NCBI GenBank assembly: GCA_963693315.1
Contig: OY856188.1
Span: 216,822,495-216,886,494 of the forward strand
DNA from: Diogma glabrata
Lineage: Eukaryota > Arthropoda > Insecta > Diptera > Cylindrotomidae
Direction of reading: 5' to 3'
DNA: 64,000 nucleotides
Below the pieces are notes generated by a model. It worked only from the letters and a program-made list of their open reading frames with translations, made no database searches and was not told the DNA's origin. Position numbers and translations under genes: made by a program. This document shows positions 11,888 to 22,200 of this stretch, one piece after another (the stretch's first letter is position 1; each line of letters opens with the position of its first letter).

Positions 11888-11952
11888 GCCAGGATTCGAA
11901 CTCGCAACCTTTAGATCATCAGTCGAACGCGATACCCATATTGCAATATGAA
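11888..11952 (-). repeat. tRNA-like (SINE head) sequence
   Basis: On the minus strand a stretch reads like a degraded tRNA. It has a D-arm-like GGGTATCGCGTTCGA, an anticodon-loop-like CTGATGATCTAAAGG and a near-perfect B box, GAGTTCGAATCC. The T stem and acceptor stem do not pair, so it is not a functional tRNA. It could be the promoter head of a tRNA-derived SINE carried inside the DNA transposon, or a tRNA pseudogene resembling an Ile/Met tRNA. Confidence 0.5.
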
Positions 11953-12178
11953 CGTTACGCTCGTAGTATAGGGATAGACTCACGGCAATTATATTATGGA
12001 TAAAGAAACCTTCCAATCTTCTATAAAAATTCAAAACAATTTATAATAATCAAAACTTATAAGCTTCACACCAAAGATTTTTTTACTATTTTTTAAAATA
12101 CTAAAACACAGCCTACAATTAATTTTTTAAAATAATATAACATTTCTGCTTAAAATAATATAACATTTCTGAAAAAAA

Positions 12179-12715
12179 TTTTACATTTTTGAAAATAAGA
12201 CGAAAACTGTGCTCTCAAAATTACAAAAAAACTCTTCTGCACTACAAAAAAAATCACCTTTCATATGACCCCCCACAAGCTAGATCAAAAATATTTTTTT
12301 TCAAAATTTCTACTTTAAACCCCCTCCAATGAACATTTGAAATTATAACAACCAAAAAAAGTTTTAGTTTCGATTTAGCAAAACCCTTACACCCATGAAT
12401 TTTTTTAAATTTTTTCTTTTGTAATGTTCGAAGTTAAGGGGGGGTACCAAAATAATTTTTACATTTTTGAAAATAAATCGAAAACTGTGGTTTCGAAAAT
12501 TGCAAAAAAAAACTTTTTTGCACTACAAAAAAAAATCACCTTTCATATGACACCCCACATGCCATGATCAAAAATAATTTTTTTTTCAAAATTTCTACTT
12601 TAAACCGTCTCTAATAAACATTTGATATTATAGCAACAACAAAAAAAAGTGTTAGTTTCGATTTTTTTAAATTTTTCTTTTGTAAAGTTCGAAGTTAACG
12701 GGGAGGGGGACAAAA
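12179..12715. repeat. Tandem duplication, period about 277 bp
   Basis: Two consecutive units share, in order, ACATTTTTGAAAATAA, CGAAAACTGTG, a CACTACAAAAAAAATCACC phrase, CTTTCATATGAC, TTTCTACTTTAAACC and GTTCGAAGTTAA. The units start at about 12179 and 12456. Divergence is visible (perhaps 10-15%), so the duplication is older than the host insertion. Confidence 0.8.
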
Positions 12716-13501
12716 AAAACCACTCGTTTTTGATAATAACTCAAAAACTAAGCAGTCGAAAATTCAATAAAAATTTTTTTTGAAATACTTCCATTTTTTT
12801 CGATTTTTTAGACCAAACTCGATTCCTTTAAAAAAGATTCCAAAAAAAACTTTTGTTTTACTATAACCTTATCTATGTCCATAAAATATAGATAAAACCA
12901 AATATTTTAAATTTCAAGTTGATAGCACTTATAGTTTGTCAGTAAATTGATTATGTAGAAATTCGGACGGACACCGAAGTCTCACCAATACCGTTTTTAC
13001 TTTTTCAAAGTATGGAACCTAAAGAGTAAAATTCACAATTTTTTATGCAACACGCCAATTTTTTGTATAAATTGAATTAAATTATTGCAAATTAAAAAAA
13101 TATTATCTGACAAACCACAGAATTATTTGGGCTACAAATTATTTTTATATTTTATGGAAAAAATTGAAGTTTTATTAAAAAAAATTTGTGTGTTGCATAT
13201 TTATAAGCAAACAAGTGCAACAATTTACTAACCTAAGAAACATCTACATTTAATACACTTTAACCTTCTTTTTTCCACTAACTAAATTCAATTAAATTTT
13301 CAATCACTACTACAATATAAAGAATTTTTTCTTAGATTATTTGAACATCAGACTCTTTTTGTTCTGATTGAAAAAAATACACTTTTTACACCCTTGCTAT
13401 GCACAAAACACTTTTTTATTCTTATTAAATATTGTTTTTTAAATAAAAATTAAACGTAAATGCACTGTAATATTTTTTCAACGTTATTTATACATAATTA
13501 A

Positions 13502-13536
13502 CGCTTATACATAATTAACATTTAATTATGTATAAG
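13502..13536. repeat. Perfect 16-bp hairpin
   Basis: GCTTATACATAATTAA is followed after 3 nt by its exact complement. A direct copy of TATACATAATTAACG lies just upstream. It has no T tract or gene context that would make it a terminator. Confidence 0.7.
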
Positions 13537-14107
13537 CAAATTTTAAAAATTTATTAATGCAACATTGAATACAATAAATTTTACAACAATGAACAACCAA
13601 AAACGAAATGATTTGACAAAACGAAACTTGTTAGAATGAACATATGATTTATATTTTTTCTGTTTACATTTGGCAAAAACCGTTCCAAGAAATAGAAAGA
13701 TAAAGGTGTGAAAATACTTTGTACAAATAAGACAAAACATAATTTCTTTTTTAAGGATAAAACACCTTGTTTCATCTTTTAAGAAAAAAAATTTCCTAGG
13801 TAAGAAAGGTAAGGTAAGAATTAAGATATATAAAACAATTCACAAACTGTAGAATATTGTAGATTTACATTTTTGTATTTAAATGATTTACATCCCCCAA
13901 TTTTTGCTATTTTAATAGTATTGAAATAATGTGGACCTCTGAAATCATATTTTGGTTGTTTTGGGCAATGTAAAATGATTTGAAGGCATCTAGTTTTCAT
14001 ATCTGTCTAATATTTTTTACAAGTTTAGACTTGTAGGTATCAATTTGATGATGTGTTCTATCATTTTTTGGAATAAGTAACTCCAATGTGTCATGTTAAG
14101 TATATGT

Positions 14108-14425
14108 ACTTTAAATTCATTTTACATTCACTTAAAATTCACTTTAAATTCACTTTGAATTAACATTAAATTCATTTTAAATTAACTTTGAAATAACTTT
14201 AAATTCATATTAAGCTCAATTTAAATTCACTTAAAATTCACTTTAAATTCAATTATTTAAAGTGAATTTAAAGCGAATCTAAAGTAAATTTAAAGTGAAC
14301 TTGAAGCGAATTGAAATTGAATTTAAAGTGAATTTAAAGTGAATTTAAAGTAGATTTAAAGTGAATAAAGTGAATTTAAAGTGAATTTAAAGTGAATTTG
14401 AAGTGAATTTAAAGTAAATATATAA
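14108..14425. repeat. Head-to-head 11-bp repeat arrays (TTTAAATTCAC / GTGAATTTAAA)
   Basis: About 150 bp of degenerate TTTAAATTCAC units is followed, with a symmetry centre near 14260, by about 160 bp of the complementary GTGAATTTAAA units. Together they form a 318-bp imperfect palindrome of short tandem repeats that could fold into one long hairpin. It lies just inside the right subterminal region of the CACTA-like element. Confidence 0.88.
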
Positions 14426-14439
14426 GTTTAAATAAATTT

Positions 14440-14790
14440 ATTATGTTTTTATGTTTTTAATAAAAGCGTTTTATAGATAACCGTTTTTTTTATTAAAATG
14501 TTTTAATTCCTTATAAGTGAATTGTTTTAAAACATTTAACCGATATTTAAACGCTTTGCAGATGGTAAAACGTTTTACTATAAAGCAGCTTATATAATTG
14601 TTTTTCTAAAACAGATAAACCGTTTTAAAACGAAACATTTAGATGTTTAAAATAATTGTGTTAAACGCTTGAAGTGTTTAACTTAGAGGCACTAAACACT
14701 TCAAATGTTTTAAATTAAAACACATAGATCCAAAAAAACACTTCAACGTTTTATTTTAAAACGTTTGATAAAACACTTGAGTTTGTAGTG
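14440..14790. repeat. Right subterminal repeat array of CACTA-like element
   Basis: Motifs of the AAACGYTT, AAACACTT and GTTTTAAAAC types recur about twenty times up to the right terminus, mirroring the left array. The composition switches abruptly at 14790 to copia coding sequence. Confidence 0.7.
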
Positions 14791-14792
14791 AT

Positions 14793-16714
14793 TTTAAGCG
14801 CTTTTCCTTTGGAATGCGTACCATCGCTTTGCATCCAAAAATTTTTAAATGGCCAAGGTTTGGTTTCCTATCTGTCCATTTTTCTTCAGGTGTGGAGTCG
14901 GCAATCATGCGATTTGGCGAACGATTTATAATATAGGCTGCTGTTACTACTGCTTCAGCCCAAAAATGTTTGTTCAATTTGGCATCGAATAGCATGCATT
15001 TGGCTCTTTCTACAAGTGTTCGGTTCATACGCTCGGATAAACCATTTTGTTCAGGCGTATAAGGTGTAGTTGATTGGTGTTTAATACCAGCCCCAGCTAA
15101 AAAATTTAGAAAATCTTTATTACAAAATTCGGTTCCATTATCGGTTCTAAGTATTTTTATTTTTCTGTTTAACTGTGTTTCAACCTCAGCTTTAAACTTC
15201 TGAAAAACCGATTTTATATCCAATTTGTTTTGCAAGAAATAAACAAAAACCTTTCGTGAAAAATCATCAATGAAAGTGATGAAATATTTTGCACCACCCA
15301 AAGAAACTGTTTCCATAGGACCGCACAAGTCCGAGTGAATTAGCTCTAGTAGAACGTTTGCTCTGGAGCCAGTGCTTTTAAATGATTTTCTGGTTTGTTT
15401 TCCTTCTAAACAAGGAACACAGTGTAATAATTCTTTGGTAGATTTAGAACACTTAATTGTTACACCTTCTGTACATATTGGCAATTTTTCGACATCCGCA
15501 TAATTCAAATGAGCCATTCTCCGGTGCCATGTTTCAGTAGATGCTATGCTTTCGGAGGCAGTAAATACATTGCCAATAACTGTATTTAACTTATACATAT
15601 TATTGATTAATTTAGCCGTTGCTATAACCTTTTTTCTAGTATTGGAAATTATACATTTATTATCACTAAATATGACACTACAACCATTTTTGGTCAACTG
15701 ACTTACAGATAATAAATTTATTGCCAGGTTTGGTACAAACAAAACATCTCTTACCTGTATAGGATGTAAGTTACCATTTGTTTCTGTTGTAATGTTCACA
15801 TTTCCAATACTGGTTACTGATAAATCTTCTCCACTTGCTACTGTAATACCACGCAAGGGTGGTGATTTTTCATCATAAAGCCAATCTGAGATATGCGTCA
15901 TATGCATAGATGCACCCGAATCCACATACCATTCGTTATTATTTTTGGACAGATGCGAAAGAGTAGCTGAAAAAACATTATCATTATTATAATATTTACG
16001 ATGCATCACCTTTTTGAAGCGGCATTCTGTGCTCAAATGTCCATATTTGTTGCAGTTGAAGCACCGGGGTCCTTTAGATTTTTTATGTCCTGAATAAGTA
16101 TATTTTTTAGCATGAAATGCTTGTTGTGATTCTACTGTATGTGATTCTACTTTTACGTCTTGAAGAAGCTTAGTTTTTATAGCATCACTTGAAATTTCAA
16201 TACCCGAGCTCTCTATGCCCATTATCATTGGAGCATACTTTTCAGGCAAACCAGCAAGCAATAATGTTCCAATCCAATCTTCACTAACAGAGAAACCTAT
16301 TTCTGATAATTTGTGTGCTGTCGTAATAATTTTGTTGACATAATCTTCAGTACCTGCACAGCTAGAAAGATCAGTAGTGATTAATGATCGCAATAAGCCT
16401 ACCTTCCGTGTCAACCCTGAATCTTCGTATGTTGATTTAAGCCGATCCCACGTTTCTTTCGCTGTTTTAGCTTCCATGATATGCACGTAAATAATTTTAT
16501 CGACTAGAAGTACGATTTTTGCCTTCGCTTTGATGTCCAATTTCAATGCAGCATCTCCTTCAACCTTTACAGTTCCAGATACTACACCCCATAGCTCTTC
16601 ATGTTGCAGATAGCTTTTAACTGCAAATGACCAGGAACTATAATTATTTCTACCAGTTAATCTTTCAATATTGAAAGATCCAGACGGCATGTTAATTTTT
16701 TTGAAAATTTTCAC
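14793..16714 (-). pseudogene. gag-pol: Copia gag-pol, 5' part: Gag, protease, integrase
   Basis: The frame starts at the Met at 16714; a second Met eight residues on (MPSGSF) may be the true start. Gag occupies about residues 10-200 and ends with the zinc knuckle CFNCNKYGHLSTEC at 218. Aspartic protease has DSGA at 265-268. The pre-integrase HRRMAHLN segment is near 397. The integrase catalytic triad is D462, D525 and E561, the classic D,D-35-E spacing. The codons are free of stops until the CACTA-like insert begins at 14790. In life this would give the capsid, process the polyprotein and integrate cDNA. The gene is interrupted, with the RT half lying 7 kb away. Confidence 0.93.
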
Positions 16715-16801
16715 TTATAACAAATTTTAATTCAATTTTTGTTTTTTTGAAATAATTTAATTAAAATAATTAAAAACTGACTTTTAATGCAATCGAATCA
16801 A

Positions 16802-16816
16802 CCTGGGCCCATAACC
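16802..16816 (-). promoter_or_regulatory. Copia primer binding site (internal initiator-Met tRNA)
   Basis: Directly inside the 5' LTR the minus strand reads GGTTATGGGCCCAGG. Drosophila copia is primed by an internal fragment of initiator tRNA-Met around its CAU anticodon loop, and this site matches that region (CTGGGCCCATAACC) rather than a tRNA 3' end. It places the element in the insect copia lineage. Confidence 0.85.
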
Positions 16817-17055
16817 TGTTGGGATTGAGTTGAAATTAAAAGATTATTTTAATTCAAGAGTTGTTCAGTAAGTGACATAACACTGAACAACATTTATTTC
16901 ATTACATATATAATTATCATTTAGCTATACAGCAGAGCTATCTATGTGGTATATAATATTGTTAACTTAAATAGTATAACGACATCTAGTTATTAATAGC
17001 TTGTACTTTATAACTTAGGAGGTGTGTCTGTGGTTTAATGTTCAATACTTCAACA
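16817..17055 (-). repeat. Copia 5' LTR
   Basis: This 239-bp LTR reads identical to 5504-5742. It should hold the promoter for the element's RNA on the minus strand. A weak TATA-like ATTATATACC is present, but I could not fix the start site. Confidence 0.95.
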
Positions 17056-17060
17056 CTAAA
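17056..17060. repeat. Target-site duplication of copia element (right)
   Basis: CTAAA, matching 5499-5503. Confidence 0.9.
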
Positions 17061-17533
17061 ATTAATTATTGAATGGGCCTGTTTGTTTAGCGACATTGTT
17101 TGCATTACATTCACTAAAAAAATTTTTCGCACATAATTTTATTTTCAAATAATAAATTAAAACTATTCAATTTAATTAAACGCATGTAAATTATTTTCTA
17201 AAATGTTAAATAAAACCAGCCATGTTAGAATATATAAAAACACTTTTTATTTTTCTATTTTTATTTCTTGTTCTTTCTTTTCTTTTGTTTATTTTTATTA
17301 TCTTCAAATAAATATCGTTTCTCTTCGTTTTTTATTATTACAGAAAAGACCGAAAGAAAATTTATTTTTAACGCCAATTTAAAAACTTAAATGGGATTTT
17401 TTCCGGTAAGTAGCTTTAGCAGGAGTTATGTAGATGTTATTTTTGTATTGAAAATATGTGATACTTAATACTCTAAATTCTAAAAAGTAGAATCTGTAGG
17501 TTTCAAGGAGTAGTTAAATTTCGACTCGGATTT
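17061..17533. other. AT-rich stretch without gene
   Basis: This is unique-looking AT-rich sequence with TTTTCTTTT-type pyrimidine runs. No coding or RNA feature was seen. Confidence 0.5.
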
Positions 17534-17713
17534 CTTCAACCCTTTTAAATCGCCGGGTCCTGATGGAATCTATCTATGCATGCTACAGAATAATGCGCAC
17601 GGTCTCATTGAATCACTGTTAAATTTATATAAGGCATGTCTAGAATATGACTTTGTTCCAGAAGCGTGGTGGAAAGCTAGAGTTGTTTTCATACTAAAAC
17701 CAGGTAAAACCTA
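17534..17713 (+). pseudogene. LINE reverse transcriptase fragment (R1/Jockey-like), N-terminal part
   Basis: Sixty codons read FKSPGPDGI, then a helix-rich stretch, then CLEYDFVPEAW and VVFILKPGKT, ending in TAA. This order (SPGPDGI ... P..W ... PKPGK) is the start of the fingers region of non-LTR reverse transcriptases of the R1/Jockey/I group. The frame stops where the next motif would be expected; the continuing RT lies about 470 bp downstream. No catalytic FADD box is present. Confidence 0.85.
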
Positions 17714-18180
17714 AAACATGTAATATTCCTTGATGATAGCACGCTTTGGTTTGCTCGAAGATATGAGCTTTCATATAACTCTATATCTAGGCTTTAATCA
17801 TTGGGAAAGATAGTGTGTTACATAATCAAGTATTATGCCTCTAGCTGGATTATTGGCAACCCCATTTTAGTTTTGTCCTGCAAATTGCTAAAACAAATTT
17901 GCTTTTTATTTCTTATTTCATTTTTATTTTCACTACCTACCATGAAATATTGGCCTATGTCATATTTTATATCTGATAAGATTTATTGTTTAGTTATATC
18001 CTTTATTTAACAAAAAATATAAAAAGAAACAAAAAAAAAGATTTGCGTCCATTAACACTTTAAAACTCATGTTGTTGTGGAGTAAGGTATTAACATGGTT
18101 TTTATGTGTAAGTAGTGGTGACACATATTGTAATGCTACACAACACATTTTTTTTACTAAAAAAAACTAGAGAGATAAGT
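17714..18180. other. Insertion between two LINE RT fragments, with retroelement tail
   Basis: This sequence separates two pieces of what was probably one LINE. Its last ~110 bp (18070-18175) match the poly(A)-tailed repeat at 4869-4990 and end in an A-rich run, so a small retroposed sequence probably split the LINE. The first part is AT-rich and unidentified. Confidence 0.5.
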
Positions 18181-18543
18181 CTCAACTCTTTTGTCCTCAA
18201 AACGCTTGAAAGCCTTACTACAGTTTCCACTAAGTACCATACCAATGCATACCGGATTGGGAAATCCGCAGAAACCACTGCGAATCATTTGGCGACTAAA
18301 ATTGAAAGAGCACTTGATGCCAAAGAATTCGCTTTTGGTGTTTTTTAGATATAGAAGGTGCTTTTGATAATACCACCTTCGAATCAATCAGGACTGCGGC
18401 ATCGCTACATGGAATTACTAGCACGATCTCAAATTGGATTATGTCTATGTTGGGCTGCCGCATTTTGTTAATGAATGCACGCATGTAATAACGCGTCTGC
18501 GTCTGCAGGGGAAAAATGCAGCTATATGGACTGTAGAGTTGCA
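18181..18543 (+). pseudogene. LINE reverse transcriptase fragment, palm region
   Basis: Two overlapping frames carry the next RT section. One reads LNSFVLKTLESL, then YRIGKSAETTANHLATKIERALDAKEFAFGVF. A single shift then gives DIEGAFDNTTFESIRTAASLHGI and NWIMSMLGCR. The D of DIEGAFD is the first RT catalytic Asp region (motif A). A frameshift near 18348 and a stop near 18487 show decay. The motifs match R1/Jockey-group LINEs and continue the fragment at 17534-17713. Confidence 0.85.
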
Positions 18544-18574
18544 AGATGTCCAGCCTTTTCTAATCTAATCTACT

Positions 18575-18675
18575 AAATTCAATCAAATTCTGTTATATTG
18601 TATGTAAATGTAACACTTTATTTTTAAATCAAGCTCATTCTGTTGTCCGAACAAATGTTTAACTGTAGTTGTTCC
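18575..18675. repeat. Dispersed repeat, copy 1
   Basis: The sequence around CTGTTATATTGTATGTAA...CATTCTGTTGTC...GTAGTTGTT recurs at 25555-25645. Position after a LINE fragment in both places suggests a LINE or SINE 3' untranslated region. Confidence 0.55.
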
Positions 18676-18699
18676 AATCACTGCAAAATTATTTGAGCG

Positions 18700-18905
18700 T
18701 TTTGTTTTGTTTGAATAATTGCTGTCTTTGGGATGAGGGTGACATTACTAATTTTTTCAGTTAAATTTCTAGACATTAGTATGTTTGTGTGATGAGAATG
18801 TTTCTATCCAGTCAACATCGTAAGTTACGAGTGTATAGTCACTATTAACTGTTTCTAAACAATGCGAAACTAATATCTGGTACACGGGTAATTTAATGCC
18901 AAATA
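18700..18905. repeat. Diverged copy of the 0.6-kb TIR repeat (see 40388)
   Basis: The AAATTTCTAGACATTAGTATG block through CAACATCGTAAGTTACGAGTGT and the following lines parallel 40708-40830 and 41570-41690. Its end-like segment reappears at 19330-19460, beyond a LINE tail, so the copy may have been split by that LINE. Confidence 0.5.
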
Positions 18906-18984
18906 TGGTTCCGTTTATAAACAACACTAGGGGCGTAGTAATTTGGGTAGATTTTGTAAGTGATTTAAGCTTTATTAGGTAGCT

Positions 18985-19215
18985 ATTGGAATTCTACATG
19001 AATAGAATTGACCAGCAAAGTTATTGACAAGTGTCCCGCATTGGAGGGCACACCACATGATGCAGACCACCTATTCGATTGTCCAGAAAGCGCAGTTGAC
19101 GTCACGAAAGAAGATTTGTGGTACCGACCAAGGGCAGTAGCAGAGTTTCTGAATCTGAACATGGAGCACCGCATCCATCGCTACAACAACAACAACAACA
19201 TTTTAATTTAATTTT
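18985..19215 (+). pseudogene. LINE ORF2 C-terminus (R1/LOA-like) with CAA-rich tail
   Basis: About 60 codons read CPALEGTPHDADHLFDC, then PESAVDVTKEDLWYRPRAV and AEFLNLNMEH, then stop in a (AAC)n tract. The CP..C/..PHD..HLF.CP ... LW..P...A.FL pattern is the conserved C-terminal zinc-knuckle-like end of R1-clade and LOA-type LINE proteins. The (CAA)n tail matches 3' tails of that clade. It is a 5'-truncated LINE end, and the rest of the protein is absent. Confidence 0.8.
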
Positions 19216-22200
19216 ATTTTTACAATCCGTTCCATAGCTCAATGCCTGGTGTCTTACACACTCCGCCACAGCGGCGATGATGAAACATATTTTAATTTTC
19301 ATCTTTAGATAATTTTCTAAATTGAAACTTCATCATCTTATATTTACTTACTAGGGTTGAAGGAATTTCGTTAAGGGAAAATGAAAAATGATTTTGAATT
19401 CCAAAATTCAAGTTAATTTCAATAGTTACTTAAGCTTTAATCACTCACAACATCTTCCCATATAAATCTACTTTACGCGAATTATTTATACGCGAGTTTT
19501 TGAGGAACAGAATTAGGTGCATGTACATTAAACTAGCTTAGAATTTTTAATTCACTGGATTTGAATTTTGAATATGTTGAATAAGTATTTTTTTAGCACT
19601 TAAACTCAAGTAATTAAGGAAATCATTTAAATTTTTCGAAGCAATATCGTGATATTACTATCACCTTGAATAGTAATATCTCACTACTATAATTGTCATA
19701 TGTGACATCTCACGTTAACTCGTGTGTTAAGAGCTGGGACTGGAGTACGCAGGATTGTCAAATCCGTAGACTAAAAATAAAAAAATTACATATCAATAAA
19801 AGCTAATCTCTCCATGCGGAAAACTGAAGTCCCCCCATGTGGGAGAAACGTTTAACTATTAAGACAGTATTTCTGAACATGGTCTAACAAGCTGAAATAT
19901 ATTTACAGCAAAAACTAAATTGTAAAAAAATCTTTGATTTCTTTATTTGTTTTCTATTCAATCTTGCTACCGTAAAGTAACAAAATATTGACCTTGTGTT
20001 ATTTAAAGCATACTCCAAGTGCCAACGACAAACAGTGTTAATTATATAACACTTTTTATTAAAGAACAACTTTAATATTCTAAAAAGTACAAAAGTTTTA
20101 AATCACAATTACTTAGGAGTTATATAGTTTACCGTCAACCCTAAAACATATTTTTCATCTAATAATGTTGCCTTAATTAAAACAAAAAAGAATAATTTAT
20201 TCCTAATCAAGGTATACCACACATTCACCATAATGAACCATAAAACAATGAAATTATTTCTAGTAATAAAATTCAAAATTTTAATTTAATTAATTCATAT
20301 TGATAATAAACAATGTTTATGGCCTGTCATAACCGTTTAGAAAAGGACGAACATTTGAAAAGGGAATTTTTAATTCAAATTTATAAAATATATCGTCCGA
20401 CAACTACATCAACACACCATATGGTGATGACTCGTATGCTAGAAATGTTAGAAAAAATTATAATTAACATAACAGTAATTATAATAGAACTCGAATATTC
20501 AAATCGTTCCCACTTTTATTCAACGAATGAAAGATTAACTCAACATCTGCTTAATTACGTTTAAAACAATAAAACTGCACGATTTTCATCTTAAATGACA
20601 TCGTTTACAACTCGATTATATCTTCTTGAGTTTTTTATCTTCTTAGCATTAACTCAAACCAGAAAACGTTAAGATGAAACCTTAGTTATAAAGAGGGTGT
20701 AAATGATGGGGATGATAATGTTTCATGATAATGCTGATGTTATGATATGAAATGTTTCTTTATCTTATGTAAAATATAAAGGGAAAATAAAAGGAGATGT
20801 ATTATATGACACTCCCACATTGTTTAAATATTTAATTTTCAAAACCACATTTTCGTAACGGTGGAGATGTTTTCATGGCTTTTTAAAAAAATCAAGCAGT
20901 GCAACCAAAAACAATAAATATTTATACCTGAAAACATTTTCTCAAGCACATTGATATTACATTTGTAATGGCGTTCAAAATTATAAAATAATATAAAAAA
21001 ATCTCATTTCCGTCGATTATATTACGAATTCTAATATTGTAGTATTATTAAGGATCATAGCCTGAAGCAGTTTTCTTTCCAGGAGATTTATTTATTATTG
21101 TATTAAACCAATTGTGAACAAATATTTTAGTTTAATTTTTAATTCAATTTTAGTTTATCAAAAACGCCTTAATTTGACACCCAAATCCTTTATTTACATC
21201 CATGAACTTATGTTAAAGCTTATTATTATTGTACCAATTGTTGTAAATAATATAAAATAAATTTTATAAAAAAAATAAGAATAGCAATAAATTATAATTT
21301 GAGCAAAAGTTTTAGTTTTTGAAATATAAGTGAAAGGTCATGTAGTTAACTGATATTACAGTTGGGAAAATATTACGTGCAAGGAGTGGGGTCTAAAAGA
21401 ATGACATCTGTAATAATATTTATTAGATCTAGAGTTTGGTTGGTCTCATTACAGTATATCTGTACTAGAACCATACTATGACTGTGATTTCTTACCCACA
21501 ACATAAAAGCTTTTCGCATCCAACAAAACTAAAAATTTATTGATGGGAGAAGTAAAGTAAGTGATCCCAGATAAATTTAAAGCAACATGTAAAAAAATAG
21601 CTTGCAAACTAAGACAGTGGATTGTTTTTATTATATACGCTATTAACGTACAGGGTAATTGTAAAAGCGATTTCAAATTGTAAAAAACGATATGAATGCA
21701 ACTAAGAGCTTCAATCAATTTTACTGATCTGGATGATTTATTTATCTTTACATGAATTAATACTGAGGTGTTATTATACTACTCTAAGAATCCATCATTG
21801 GAGCAACTAGAGGAAGTTTTTGTCAGAAACTGGCGCAGCTTATCTTCCTAAAATAAATAAATAGCTATTAACTAATTTTATTTTCAAAACTTATCTAAAG
21901 AACAAATAATTTAACCTCACTTTAAATCTAAACGTGTGATAAATAATGTCAAACATAGATGCGCATTCAAAAATTATTTTCCACGAATCACCAAACATTT
22001 CATAAATATTTTGATTAAAATTTAACAAAAATTACACCCACTCAATCTTAAGAATACAAAAAAAAAGACAAACAAAATCATGATCCCTCTTGAGAATTAT
22101 TGGATAAACTTAAACACTTTTTTGTTTCATGAGGAAAATAGCAAACGAACAATACAAAGAAAATGTAAAGTTTTCCAAAGTATAATTTGGTTTATTTCTT

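Larger units (their letters stand above)
7732..14790. mobile_element. 7.06-kb non-autonomous CACTA-like (CMC) DNA transposon
   Basis: The insert sits inside copia pol. Its ends are inverted: the left begins CACTACAAACTCAAGTG and the right ends with the complement. The dinucleotide AT is duplicated (7730-7731 and 14791-14792). CACTA termini with a 2-3 bp duplication are characteristic of the EnSpm/CACTA branch of the CMC superfamily. Both ends carry dense subterminal repeats of an AAACNCTT/AAACGYTT type, also a CACTA trait. I find no transposase: the interior has only short frames with AT-biased composition. It holds a tRNA-like patch, a tandem duplication, a hairpin and an inverted 11-bp array. 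It is either a non-autonomous family member or a strongly decayed autonomous one. Its sharp ends and the young host copia favour recent mobilisation in trans. Confidence 0.82.
5504..17055 (-). mobile_element. Ty1/copia LTR retrotransposon, split by a 7-kb DNA transposon
   Basis: One copia-group element lies on the minus strand. It has two 239-bp LTRs (TG...CA) that read identical, a CTAAA duplication on both sides, a primer binding site next to the 5' LTR and a polypurine tract next to the 3' LTR. Without the insert at 7732-14790 it would be about 4.5 kb. Gag, protease and integrase lie upstream of the insert; reverse transcriptase and RNase H lie downstream. Both coding halves are free of stops and frameshifts, and their frames agree across the insertion. 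The element was therefore probably intact and young when the DNA transposon landed in it. Confidence 0.95.

Noticed and set aside
13502..13536. Transcription terminator hairpin
   Set aside because: The hairpin is AT-rich, without a neighbouring gene or T tract, in a eukaryotic transposon interior.
7732..14790. Two independent copia fragments on either side of ordinary genomic DNA
   Set aside because: Matching CTAAA duplication, identical LTRs and continuous codon phase across the AT duplication show one element split by one insertion.
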